64,000 nt of DNA. Origin: Aplidium turbinatum. Lineage: Eukaryota; Chordata; Ascidiacea; Aplousobranchia; Polyclinidae. Shown piece after piece: positions 44,673 through 55,662 of the stretch. Position 1 is the stretch's first letter, and the number at the start of each line of letters is the position of its first letter. The notes under the pieces were generated by a model, which was given only the letters and a program-made list of their open reading frames with translations, had not been told where the DNA came from and did not search any database. The position numbers and the translations under genes were made by a program. The stretch spans positions 23,319,996 through 23,383,995 of the forward strand of contig OU964926.1 in assembly GCA_918807975.1 (NCBI GenBank), in the 5' to 3' direction.

Positions 44673-45729
44673 AGTGTTGCAGTACTGACGCGTGTTTCGT
44701 CACCGATAATTCTGTAGTTGTAATTCTTGCACAAGAGGTTAGTAGAACAAACGATGCTTTGGTACATTGTGGAGTATCTGGTACGGTAACGACCCCTTCT
44801 TATGTGTCTATTTGTTACTTCGCTCAGGGGTGCCGACTGAATCAACCACGGGTACACCTTAACCCCTCCACAAAAAAAAAATTCAAAAACTTTTAACAGT
44901 AATGACAATAATTGATATATCTATCTATGTCATACATTTATATTTTCTAGTTGCAGTTGTTTTTCGATCTTAACCCCTCAGATAAATTAAATCGGCCAAC
45001 CCACTAGATAAATCGGCCATTCTTTAACAAAAACCACTACTATTGTTATGATTATCAATATGCGGTGAATCCGGGTTACTGTATTGGTGAGGTCTCGTTG
45101 AAACAGACAAAGTCAGTCCATGCTTTGAAAGCCCTGATCGTATAATGTGTTTTGTTGCTCTGACAGTTTTCTGTATTTGTATATTGTTGGTCGCTGCTGT
45201 CAAGGATTCTGTAGTTCCCAATATCACATATACTTTTTGCTGCTTTATTCGTTCTGTGCCTATTGCTCACGCTTACAAAGTTATTTCTTTGGCCCGTATC
45301 ACCAAACTACTTCTGGCGAGCTTTGCGAACATTCCAACCGAAAAACTTACATCGATTTATTTGACAACTGTAGAATACAAACGATCTATCACCACAGTGA
45401 ACCCGCAATATTAAATGGAAGCAGATCGTTTCTATCTGCATTTTGAAGTAAGCTACGATTATGCTGCTAAAAGCGAAACTCAGTCTATTGCATTACAGTG
45501 ATTTGATTATTTTAAACGTTGAAATCTTGCAAAAGTAATACAGACATTCTATATGTATCCTCTCGTGCAGGTAATATTCGAAATATTATAAAAACGATTT
45601 CTCTTTACGTGATGAATCAAGTTCAAGCATGTGACGTCATAATTGAATTGAAGCCCGGTTTGCACTATGGTTGTTTTTCCGCCGTTAATCTAAGACGCCG
45701 TGCACTATTCAACGTCGAGTTGCTGTTGT

Positions 45730-45816
45730 CCAGACAGCAAATCAATCATTTTTTGCATTGCTTCAACGTCTGTAGCCGTTAAATCAATGTAAAAAACGAT
45801 TGATTTGCTGTCTGGG
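45730..45816. repeat. Palindromic MITE copy 21, full length
   Basis: CCAGACAGCAAATCAATC, TTTTTTGCATTGCTTCAACG, TCTGTAGCCGTTAAATCAAT and ACGATTGATTTGCTGTCTGG. Both termini are intact, which defines the ends of the family. Confidence 0.92.
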
Positions 45817-46176
45817 TGTTAGTATGCAAATATTAACTTTTGTGTTTATATCTGAACAGCATTTGAAAGTTTAGTGTTCTAATCGTATTATTGTGATTTG
45901 TGGGGAAACTCTGGAAGCTTCTACCAATACGGCGCTTTGAGAGAAAAGCATTTCAAAACTTGTCCCAAAGTGAACGAATTTTTTTTGTGCAAAAATTCTT
46001 GCCTTTGCTATAATTTAGGTTCTAAGTGAAGACTTCGTTTTTTTAGCTCGAAACGAAACGCGAAAGCATTTGAAAACCGACACAGCTCTTTGCAATTTTC
46101 AGTTTGTATTTGAGGAGAGGTTGATACAAAAATATTCTGGACTGAAACAAAATTTTGTATCGACATTACTCTTCTC

Positions 46177-46256
46177 ACAAAACTAGTTCTTTTCACAACG
46201 TTTCAACGTCTGCAGATGTTAAATCAACGTAAAAAGAACTGATTTTGCCAGCTGGG
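46177..46256. repeat. Palindromic MITE copy 22
   Basis: ACAAAACTAGTTCTTTTCAC, TTCAACGTCTGCAGATGTTA, AATCAACGTAAAAAGAACTG and ATTTTGCCAGCTGGG. It is the last copy seen in the window. Confidence 0.75.
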
Positions 46257-48167
46257 TAAAGTACCTTGGCTTTGGTTCGAATCTAGTTTTTGTTTCTCCC
46301 TAACAAGATTCGCTTCGAGAGGCCTTGCCAAAAACTTAAATTGCAAAATCGTAGTTGAAATCCTTTCATAGCAAAACACTTAGCGCGTTATGTCAGTGTC
46401 CTGGTTGTTCTAGGGGCTGAAGAGTTTCTGACGTCATACATTCCACGTAGGCCAGCTCGCCGGGTTTGAATCACTGCAGCTTGATATAACCAATGTTAGT
46501 GTTATGCAAGTAGGACGACGTGAAAATGCACCTGAACGATTCGATATTGTTCGTGGAACGATATTAACGAAATGTTACTCTGAATGCGCGTTTGCTTTAA
46601 GATGTCTGCTCACATTGAAAAGGTTTTTAATTTTTAGTTAAAAGGTTTTTTTTTATCTCTGCCTCAAAATTAAGTGAATTGAAAAACGGTTTTACATTTT
46701 GGTAATTTAACTCTGCTATTAATCGAAAATTCAAATCGGTTATTTCTGTGGTTCACTTCGAATATTGTCCTGGTCCTCCGTAGCATTGTTAAGGACGCTT
46801 TACACTTTGCCATATCAAACCCAGATGTTTCATATTATTTCTGTTAATGTAAACGTCCCTGTGCTGTAACAACATGAAAGTGAATTTCTTTGTATTTTTT
46901 TCACAAGGGTTTTATGATGGGCTTTATGTTACATCTATTTCAGTGTTTATAATGTCAGAATTACGTAAACAGAGTTTAGTGATACCACCGAAGCCCATGA
47001 TGCCGTTGTTAGCGGTGCTCGTCGCTTATCGAGAGGAAACCAGATTGATATCAGTAGTTCTTGATATTTCCCCCGCCTGTTTTTGTCGGCATTTGCCTCC
47101 CGCCCCTTATTTTCTGTTCCGTGTCTGTGCATTTGTTATCCCATATATGTCTTCTACTTTAATAATTTTGCCCCTCTAGGTGTATGGCGATTTATCCTTT
47201 CCCCCAGGGCTTAATTTCATTTTTTTTTTCGGGACTAAATTTATCCTCTACCCTTAGGTGAATTCATCCCTGCCTCCAGCAATAAATTCACATTTTGCTT
47301 GGAATTAAATTCACTCCTTATGAGAACCTCTGGTCTTTTTCTGTAGAAGAAACTCATTTGAAGTCGTAGGCTATACGCTGAGTGATTCACACCGATCGGA
47401 GTGAAAATAAACTCACTTTCTTCGTCGCCTTCGATGTTTCCGCACTTGCATTATTGCGTCATTTCCGTTGCTCTTCGGCCAGAATAAATTATTATGGAAA
47501 GTCACCTGTATTTTGTGTTCGACGAATGCTGTTCATTTAGCGAAGCCTTAATTCCTTTACCCACAATGCAACAGCACTTATTGGAGGCAGTCAAGTTTGC
47601 TTTAAACTCGGTTTTATTTACAGTTGGTTCATTGAGAAAATACTTATCTTCATACTGAAAAAAACCTCTTTGGACGCACGATTTTGACAATTTAATTTAG
47701 GCCTATACATGTAGATTGTAGAGGCTTACAGCTTGGAGGATATCTTGGATATATATTAAATCCGTCGAGGTTAAATGGACTCTTTCCATTCATTGACACT
47801 CTGGAATATCCCTTGTAATGACTTGTTGCAATACCTTAAGACCCGGACGCGTTAATGATGAAGCATAAAATGATATGAATCATCTGCAAATCGATTTTGG
47901 CCCAAGAATAACGCACAAATGCGACAGTGGCAGTTTCAGAGTGGAATAATCTCTCCTAACTTCTAAACTTAGATTGCAACAAAGCATAATCCTAAAACAA
48001 TGACGTTCCAAACAAAGTTGAAGAGCTATGAAGACCATGGCAGTGACGAAATTCACATATTTTTCAAAATTTACGTCGTTTGAACAATGCTTAATGACAT
48101 CACAAAGTGCTGTTAATGACGATTAAAAAATCGATAAAATATGAAACACTTCGGTTGTCCAGAGGAA

Positions 48168-48175
48168 TATAAAAG
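48168..48175 (+). promoter_or_regulatory. TATA box of the Cys-rich protein gene
   Basis: TATAAAAG lies 90 bp before the ATG at 48258, leaving room for a ~60-nt 5' UTR if transcription begins about 30 bp downstream. Confidence 0.7.
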
Positions 48176-48257
48176 TGCTCCCGTTCAGAAATCCAACAGC
48201 ACTTCACAAATCTATCTGAAAACGTTTATCATTCTGTGCTAAGTTTGCAAAAACAAA

Positions 48258-50510
48258 ATGGGTCTGAACAAGTTTTCTCCAATGTTTCTGTCTGTTGCTA
48301 TCTTATTTCTAGCTACAGTCAAGATAACAGAAGCCTGTGTGTTGTATACTTCGCCATGGTCATACAACTATCAAGACATTTTCTCTTCTGTATTTGGGTG
48401 CCAAGCTGAAGAACCAAAGAAGCTGATGTATGACAGGTCATCAGAAAAATGGGTAGAACAGTGTCCGAAACTCAATTGTGAACACGGCAAGGATGTAGGG
48501 GGTAAGTATTTTGAATTCAATTTCATTTTTCGTTGCCGCAAGCCTGCGCTTTGACCAGCCCGATCTGATCCTTTCTCCAAAACGTCCGATATTCTGACCG
48601 GGGCACCTGGTTGGAACGCTATTAGGATACTAGGTCTATATTTAATCTCATAGCAAAAGTTCATAGTCAGTAGACCACAAAAGAACCAATCATAAAAAAA
48701 TTTTCGTAACATTTGTGCTATAACGAAGTTGTTTTTGCGTGGCCTGTGATATTAAGCTGTTTTGATCCAATAAGAAGTTTTTTTTGGGTGGCCTGTGATA
48801 GTAAGTTGTTCTAATCTTTTGCGATCCAAGTAGGCTACATTCCTGGGATGCAAAATAAAATTATGTTATATGGTCCAACGTCAACCCTGGAATGATGTCT
48901 ACATATTGCTGCTCAACAAGGTCCAAATATCTCCGTGGGCTGCTTTGGAAAAATTTAAAAATTTTGAAAAAAAAAAATTTTTGGACCTGCACGGACCAAA
49001 ACTGGAAAAAAATTGGACCTCAAAAGGCTAATCCAATGACCGGATTTTTTTTTATTTATGATAATTTTGTGACACGTTTTGCGTGAACCAATTGAGTTCC
49101 ATGACTGGATCGCGGACTAACCTTAGAAAAAGTAGTTTTTCAGGACACAAGATAACAATAGCAAACTATTATGTGCGCTTTATTTCACAGATCATGACGT
49201 GTGCCCGTCTTGCCTGCTGGGGCCGGGAGCCGAGTGTGGTGACTGGGCTGGGAAATGTGGAAACGAAATGGTCTGCCAGCATTCTTCCATGTATTCGTGT
49301 TCTGGAAAGTGCGTGTGGAAAGCCGATTTTCTATCTCGGAAACTGGGAGAGTCTTGCGGAGAATATGAAGGAGAATGTGGCAGTGGTCTCAGATGTCGCG
49401 TCGATTTGTCTCCTTGGTCGTTCTTCTGTGGCTTCGAGGACGAAGGTGAGTGATAGATATTGTTTTATTCTATCCCTGGCTTTCTTGCAGACATATATAA
49501 CAAAAGACAGAAAAGCCAAACGGAAATATATAACAATTTGTAAACTCAGTCAAAATGAGTTTTTTTAGCAAGACGTTGAGGATAATATGAAGTAGCTTTT
49601 TCTATTCTTTTTCCAAGCTTCTGTGTGTTTGTCGAAGGCCTATAATCTTTAAAATACTGTTCGTCAGTGTAAGTTTTTCGTTCTGTTGCAACGCTAAACA
49701 GTAAATAACATTAATATCAGATTGAGCAAATGCAGCTGGTTTACAGTTGTTTGATGCAAAACATAAAATGTAATTGGTTGCTGAGAGTTTTGACCACCAT
49801 AGGCCCACCGTACTTTTTTATCACAACGACTGGAAGCAAAGTGGCTGAGATTAAAAATAATGTAGGCTAATTTTTGTTCATTTCCAGGAGTCTGCGTCAC
49901 AGAAGAGCAGTTTAGCTCGCGACATGAGGGCGAGACTTGTGGGAGTTCGGCTGGCGACTGTTTGAAAGGATTGACCTGCGTCGAGAGTAATTGCTACTGG
50001 ACGCAGGCTACATGCAAAAACTCAACTGACTCTTCCGCTTTGTCTCCCGCTGAGGAGGAGTTCGTCACCATTGAAATCTTCAATGACGATTCGAAAGATC
50101 CAAATGAAAACGGAATAGTTGAATCTGTTCTTGAGATTGAAAAAGAATTGTTTCCAGATGTGTCTTCAAGCGTATTGGCCGAGGAAGAAAAAGTATTAGA
50201 AGAAATTATTGAATCTGTCCAAAAATCGAATTTCACTGACGGTGCAGAAGAAATTGTTTTTGAAATAATCGAAGTCCCAGAAACCGAAACTACTGAAACT
50301 GACTCTCTAGTCATCTCAGATGGTAATGTTGCGGATGAAGACGTTCAACTCGATACTACCACTCCTGAGAAAGAAGATATCATCAAGGTTGTCATGAAAA
50401 CTCCTGTCCACGAAGAAGATGTTGATCTAACCATCTCTGATGGAGGACCAATTGCTTTTTCATCCACCGTAATGACAAAAGATGAACCTATGGTGCTGGC
50501 ATTACCATGA
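48258..50510 (+). CDS. Secreted Cys-rich protein with acidic tail (3 exons)
   Basis: Exons 48258-48501, 49191-49445 and 49888-50510, both introns phase 1, total 1122 nt or 373 aa. A signal peptide (FSPMFLSVAILFLATVKITE, then AC) starts the protein, so it should be secreted. Three repeats share the spacing GxxCG(x)4-5C(x)4-5C: GAECGDWAGKCGNEMVC, GESCGEYEGECGSGLRC and GETCGSSAGDCLKGLTC. This resembles the half-motif of IGFBP-type N-terminal domains, although the GCGCCxxC box is not seen. From about residue 180 the protein becomes an acidic Ser/Thr/Glu-rich tail with repeated ISDG (LVISDG, LTISDG) and ends MVLALP. I do not recognise a named orthologue; a role in the extracellular matrix or body fluid is inference. 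An AATAAA lies 2 nt after the stop. Confidence 0.82.
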
Positions 50511-50512
50511 GC

Positions 50513-50518
50513 AATAAA
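50513..50518 (+). terminator. Polyadenylation signal of the Cys-rich gene
   Basis: AATAAA beginning two bases after the TGA stop, implying a very short 3' UTR. Confidence 0.65.
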
Positions 50519-52490
50519 CAACAATAAGATGTTTAATACTTTTCGAAGTTTTGATTTGTAGTTGGTGATACCAATAGATTTATATTCGAGAGATAGTGTG
50601 TAGCCCTGTTGTGAATGAAAGCCCTGGGATCTCACCCCTTACCTTGGGAGCAAGGCCGGGAGCAAGGTTCCGACGTTTGGCCTATTACTATTTCACGTCT
50701 TTGGTTTATAGAGTAGACCTAATTTTTCCACAGTCTTAGTTAAAGTATATTTTGTTTAAATGTTAGGCATTTTTTGATTTTAGCAATGTCGTTAACGCTG
50801 TTGTTTTATTGTGTTCCGACTGCCATGCTTCGTGTTTCCGACTGCAATGCAGCACACCGTTTGTTTTCTCAATGTGTTTTAGCCTATTCATTTGGAACAG
50901 TAGGCTATTCCTTTCCACGTGTTTTCTGATTGTGCCGTATTCGAAGTCGACATGGCCGTATTGTAATATGTAAGCCTAGGCCTAATTGAATCATTTGTTG
51001 CTTACAAGTTTTCTTCATTTTTTATAGCCTATAGCGCAAATATAGACTAGCGTTATTTCTTTTATAATCTTTACAAAATGGCGTAGATTTATGGTGCCGT
51101 TGATTTAAAATGATCATGCGAAAATCATGAGCAACAATACAGAAGTCTATGATGTGATGTACCGTAAGCTATTCCTAGATATGGAGCCTTTGTAGCAGTA
51201 GCCTATTTTTACCTCTTCTGTATTTTATTTTTAAACAGCCAAAAATTATAAATTTAAAGACAGACTAAAATTGAATGGACCCTTAAGACGGCGATGGGCG
51301 CCTCTGTCCAGGGGTGCGCGAAGCGCGCGCGGTGAACACGTCTTGTGTGATGTAAAATGGAATATTAGCCTAAACTTTTATAGCAATTTTTCCATCTTCT
51401 TTCTTTCCATATAGGCTACCGGTAGCAAACTAAAAATTACTCGTAGGAAAAGCTGTTAACATGGCCCTGATTGTTAGCTTGCGTTATTAGCGAGTAATAG
51501 CGACTACTGTTCTCCATGCGTTTGCATTGCATTTAATTTGATCATGGGATGCTAAAAGCTTCCGGGAAAGCCGGGGACGGGGAAAGCGTATTTGTAATCT
51601 GTAGGTCGCTGCAGTAGATGGAGTGTTACATGCACGGTTGCACGTGGTCGCGAATTTGTGAGCGTTCTTTTTAAAATATTTCTGATAGAAACTAAATTAA
51701 GTGAATGTTTTGCCGTCTACAGCGCAGCCTAGCGGTTTAGATTTTGAGTTTGGGAGGTAGTAATTTCGATGACGTGAGTTCGATTCCTACCCTTGCTATC
51801 CTGGTACGGTAGCCTATTCTTTTTTCATCTTTATTTACCAAAGTTCAAGCAAGAAATAAGTTTTTGGCTGACTACTAGAAGGGTCACAGTGACTGCAGTA
51901 AGCTGGTTTCTTGGGAAAATTGTCCTATGTTCAAAGTGTCTACCGATCAAAACACTCCATCTGCTGAAGCGACCTAAGTTACAGATTACAAATACGCTCC
52001 CGGTAGCCTACAACAAACGAAATTATCCAAGGCTAGTTACGGCACTACAAAAGTTTAATGATCTTATCACTAGTTTCTTTATAAACGCTGTTGTGGGAAA
52101 GCCACGGATAAATTGTTTTGGCGCAGACAATCTTGACAGTGCCTTTCGTAAGTCCGTGCTACAGCAGTTGGCCTACAAAGACAAGTCGATCGGGCGTCTC
52201 AGCATGGTGCTAAAGATCGTTTTTTTTTTTGGAGGAAATGGCATAAAAACAGCCTCAATAGAAAGTAAAGACTACACTATTGTAAGGTAATTTTAAACTT
52301 AATGGAATATCCCACTCTTGATAACGCACCATGGCCGATCTTCATAGCAACTGTCCATACAAATCTTAAATATATCAGCTAAAGCCATGTGGGCTAATAA
52401 AGCTATAGCCTAAATTTATGTTTTTTATTTTATTTTTTTGTGACATTTTATTTTTTTATTTTCCCTTTACATCTTAAATTTTTCTGAAGG
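50519..52490. other. Intergenic region, no gene recognised
   Basis: AT-rich sequence in which the words GTAGGCTA and TAGCCTA recur. A GC-rich patch with GCGCGAAGCGCGCGC lies at ~51315. The open frame 51793-52290 starts inside a tRNA-like segment, has no recognisable domain and is rejected as a gene. Confidence 0.4.
51722..51800 (+). repeat. tRNA-like remnant
   Basis: GCGCAGCCTAGCGGTTTAGA resembles an RNA polymerase III A box and GAGTTCGATTCCTACCC a B box, about 45 bp apart. Stem pairing is poor and the acceptor stem is not visible, so this is a decayed tRNA-derived SINE head or tRNA pseudogene. Confidence 0.45.
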
Positions 52491-52493
52491 TGT

Positions 52494-52662
52494 TGCGACC
52501 GTGCCAAATTTTTGTCAACTCAATAACTTACTTTGGTCACAAGCACGTTTTAAGTTCGCGTTTTGTCGCTTCTACCTTTTTCTCGACCTTTGCTATGTTG
52601 ACGTGTATTGTTTTTGATATGATGGTCAGAAATAAAAACAACTGAACTGAACTGAACTGCGG
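52494..52662 (+). repeat. LINE 3' tail, copy 1, with (ACTGA)n end
   Basis: GTGTTGCGACCGTGCC, TTTTGTCGCTTCTACC and GGTCAGAAATAAAAACAAC lead into ACTGAACTGAACTGAACTG. The same order of blocks recurs at 61916-62082. It is a 5'-truncated retroposon end with a pentanucleotide tail, as in CR1/L2-like families. Confidence 0.72.
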
Positions 52663-52701
52663 TGAAGAAGTGCAGGTAAGATAAAACTATGAACTTTCAT
52701 G

Positions 52702-53203
52702 GCAGCAGTGGCCGAGTGGTTATAGCGCGTTGGGCTCGCAGTCGAGAGCCTGCATGTTCGACTCCAGCCACCCGCACTTGCTGTTGTTTCTCTGGGCAAG
52801 AAACTTTACGATAATTGCCTCTACCCAGTGATCGATTTCGAGTAATGGGTAGTACCAAATTTAAGTCATAAGTAGAGTAGACAACCGGAAACAGACATTG
52901 CCGTCGGTTGCAGCGTGGTTCAGGTGTACGTCGGAAGGCGTACACCGATGCATAGCGCTCAAGTCCGCTTTCCCGCAATGCAGGATAAAGATAAAACAAC
53001 ATACAAACAAATTCCTAATTTGTTGGAGAAGTGGGGAAATTCATTTGTCGCGTTGGACAACTTTTTCCATAAGTGCTTGATACCGAAATGCAACGTGTTT
53101 CGCTGCAGCTATTGCAACAATACTTTTAAGAAATTCTCACGTATTATCGAGTTTTAAATCATCGAAATTACAAGCGGATGCTGAATATTCATATACTGTA
53201 ATA
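52702..53203 (+). mobile_element. tRNA-derived SINE with 14-bp TSD
   Basis: The head GCAGCAGTGGCCGAGTGGTT (A box) and ATGTTCGACTCCAGCCACC (B box) derive from a tRNA. The body contains CTCTGGGCAAGAAACTTTAC, a central region of a type common in deuterostome SINEs. The 14-bp direct repeat TATGAACTTTCATG at 52688-52701 and 53204-53217 brackets 502 bp, so everything between was inserted together. Whether the last ~200 bp come from a partner LINE is unknown. Short open frames inside are not genes. Confidence 0.82.
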
Positions 53204-53217
53204 TATGAACTTTCATG

Positions 53218-54365
53218 CACAGTAAAAAAATGAACCAATCTACCTTCGTTAGAGGGCGCCATTGTTTTACGCGTGTGGTACTTGACTACAGTCGCCTGCA
53301 GTGAGATAGAACTACCTTCACCCTATCTTCATTTGTAAATGGCCTACTGAGACGTAGCGGAGTATAGAGTTAGATAGGTAGATGTGCACTGTTCATCTTC
53401 ATTTAAGCTAAAAGGTAATAAAGTTATCAAATCACCGAAAGCAAGTTGTGTGCAAGAGACGCTTTTAGCAAATACTGAAAGGCAAGAAGCAAGTGCATGA
53501 TATTTTTACGGAGTTCTTGCTGAGATAGAAATCCCGGGATAGAAATAAACAAAGACAAACATTTACTGTATTACATGGAAAGCCTCTGTGCAGTAAGCCA
53601 ATTTTAAACCAGGTGTGGAACCAGCATCACATAGTTAGAAAGTAAGCGCTTCATCCGCTTTTGTCTATCTAAATATTTTCTTTGGTTTCCTAATTTACTC
53701 AATTTGGCTGAAACAGATTGTATGCATCATATCTTCTGTTGTGAAATTACTGAATTAAGTTTAGTTTTTAAGAATTTAGTTTCCGGAATTCTTTGAGTAG
53801 TAACTTTGATTTCACACTATAAAGTTAGACCACAAGGTGTGAACTATTTGTCAGATCTTGTTTTTTTCTAAACAGTTTCTGAGATTTTGTGTATGCTTGA
53901 CTTGTGTCATCTTTAATAATGTTTTTACAGTTTTAGATATTTACTGTTAGTATCTCTACTGGGACAATGTTTAGCTTTAAGGTCATAAATATGTTAAAAG
54001 TTGACACACATGTGGGGTGATGATACAGTTAACAGATGTTATGTACTCTTTATGCTCTATCAGTTACAACTTAGGTTTATTTATTGGTCAACATACTTTT
54101 TAAAGAAAAATTGTTATGGTACTTATTAACAACACCTAAGTGTTAGATTGAGAGTCATACTTGTTAAACAAGGAGTGATAGGAACGCACTGTATTGAGTA
54201 AATTTTTTTCTACTTTTTTTTGGCAATAGCATTTAATTTCCAGATTCTATGACAACAATAACAACATACATATGGTTTACTAAAACCAAAAATGTATATA
54301 CAAGGTTAGGTCAGATATATATATATGTTAAAGCTTTGGTAGAGGGTTTGCTTTGTTGAACCATA
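53218..54365. other. AT-rich intergenic stretch
   Basis: No gene, tRNA or clear repeat unit recognised, apart from a short TATATATATA run near 54320. It may include upstream sequences of the gene beginning at 55663. Confidence 0.4.
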
Positions 54366-55162
54366 GAGAAATAAAACATAGTAACTTTAGCGGGTTTAGC
54401 ATACTTTATTTCACACAAAATATAACATAATTAAATAAAATAAACTCAAACGTTTTCGACACGTACGTGTGTCCTCATCAGGAATTAAATCTGCAATACA
54501 TAAAATGAAAAATTGTAAGATAAATTTGACTATGCACTGTAACTATAACGACACTCTGGACTGAAAGCACAAACTGAACAAATGATACGAGAATGATTGC
54601 GAGTAAATTATGCGGTGGGAAACAGATCACGTGAGGTGTAGACTACAGGCATTGGACAAAACAATTAGAACACACACAAAAGGAACGATGAGCCACAGGC
54701 GAATAACTGCCGGTTGAGAGATGGATTGTTACGTTTGATTCTTAAGGCTTCCATGATCTTAGTCTGAAAATTAGATCTGCCTCGAGAGATGATTTTAAAT
54801 CTGGCAGTCATTCAACCGGCAGTTATTCGCCTGTGGCTCATCGTTCCTTTTGTGTGTGTTCTAATTGTTTTGTCCAATGCCTGTAGTCTACACCTCACGT
54901 GATCTGTTTCCCACCGCATAATTTACTCGCAATCATTCTCGTATCATTTGTTTAGTTTGTGCTTTCAGTCCAGAGTGTCGTTATAGTTACAGTGCATAGT
55001 CAAATTTATCTTACGATTTTTCATTTTATGTATTGCAGATTTAATTCCTGATGAGGACACACGTACGTGTCGAAAACGTTTGAGTTTATTTTATTTAATT
55101 ATGTTATATTTTGTGTGAAATAAAGTATGCTAAACCCGCTAAAGTTACTATGTTTTATTTCT
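54366..55162. repeat. Large fold-back: two 351-bp arms, 94-bp spacer
   Basis: The left arm 54366-54717 (AGAAATAAAACATAGTAAC... to ...CGCCTGTGGC complement) is matched nearly base for base by the inverted right arm 54812-55162. I noticed only a handful of differences. Each arm contains CCTGATGAGGACACACGTAC then GTGTCGAAAACGTTTG, read on the minus strand at the left and on the plus strand at the right (55047-55080). Such CTGATGA-stem-GAAA segments occur in hammerhead ribozymes of Penelope-like elements. The arms point head to head. Confidence 0.9.
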
Positions 55163-55273
55163 ATATATATATGTGTAGGCTACCGTACTGTTGTGATCAA
55201 CCTAAATGTATGTTCCTCAACCGTACTGTTCCTTAAATGGGCGATCAACCTAACACAGAAAGCAATCATTAAG

Positions 55274-55520
55274 AAAACAAATCAATAGATTTTTTTTCAA
55301 GTCTAAACCTTAAACCATTTGACCAGGTTAACACTCACAATAGCATTTCAATAAAAAATTTTAATATAATTTATGTTGTGGAACTGCAACATAAATTCTA
55401 ATTAATTCGGTTCCATAACATAAATTATACTAAAATTTTTTATTGAAATGCTATTGTGAGTGTTAACCTGGTCAAATGGGTTAAGAATTAGACTTGAAAA
55501 AAAAACTATTGATTTGTTTT
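55274..55520. repeat. Second fold-back: ~110-bp arms, 24-bp loop
   Basis: The left arm 55274-55384 starts AAAACAAATCAATAGATTTT and the right arm 55409-55520 ends ACTATTGATTTGTTTT. The arms share AACACTCACAATAGCATTTC, inverted, with few mismatches. Termini are AT-rich and there is no coding potential. It resembles a palindromic MITE of a different family from the 85-bp repeat. Confidence 0.88.
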
Positions 55521-55662
55521 ATTTAAAAGTATGTAGTTTTCATTGGAATATTTTGATGAGGTTTTAATGTGTATATATGCATCTTATAGAATGTGTAATT
55601 TACAACTGTAGTTTTTCAATGTTTATTAAAAAAACTGTCTTTTACCTGTAAAGTTTTTCAAA

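Larger units (their letters stand above)
42953..48167. other. Intergenic region after the formin gene
   Basis: It contains the FMNL 3' UTR (extent unknown), four palindromic MITE copies and AT-rich sequence. Around 43560-43620 GTTATAATGTTA-type repeats occur. Between 46880 and 47330 a pyrimidine-rich stretch repeats TTTATCC and AATTTC-like words without a clear unit. Short frames with hydrophobic residues near 45145-45446 have no supporting context. No gene is recognised. Confidence 0.4.

Noticed and set aside
45145-45446. Two overlapping hydrophobic open frames
   Set aside because: Overlap in different frames, no signal of conservation, no promoter or splice sites; likely chance frames in AT-rich DNA.
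6912-46256. CRISPR-like array
   Set aside because: The repeats are dispersed kilobases apart, palindromic and diverged, in a eukaryotic locus with no spacer structure.
48892-49086. Open frame between exons 1 and 2 of the Cys-rich gene
   Set aside because: Intronic, low complexity (Lys/Asn-rich from A runs), and would break the phase-1 joining of flanking exons.
51793-52290. 165-codon open frame on the plus strand
   Set aside because: It starts within a tRNA-like remnant, has irregular composition and no domain, and shows no splice context.
52702-52775. Functional tRNA gene
   Set aside because: A and B boxes are present but the acceptor and anticodon stems do not pair well, and a SINE body and a 14-bp TSD follow.
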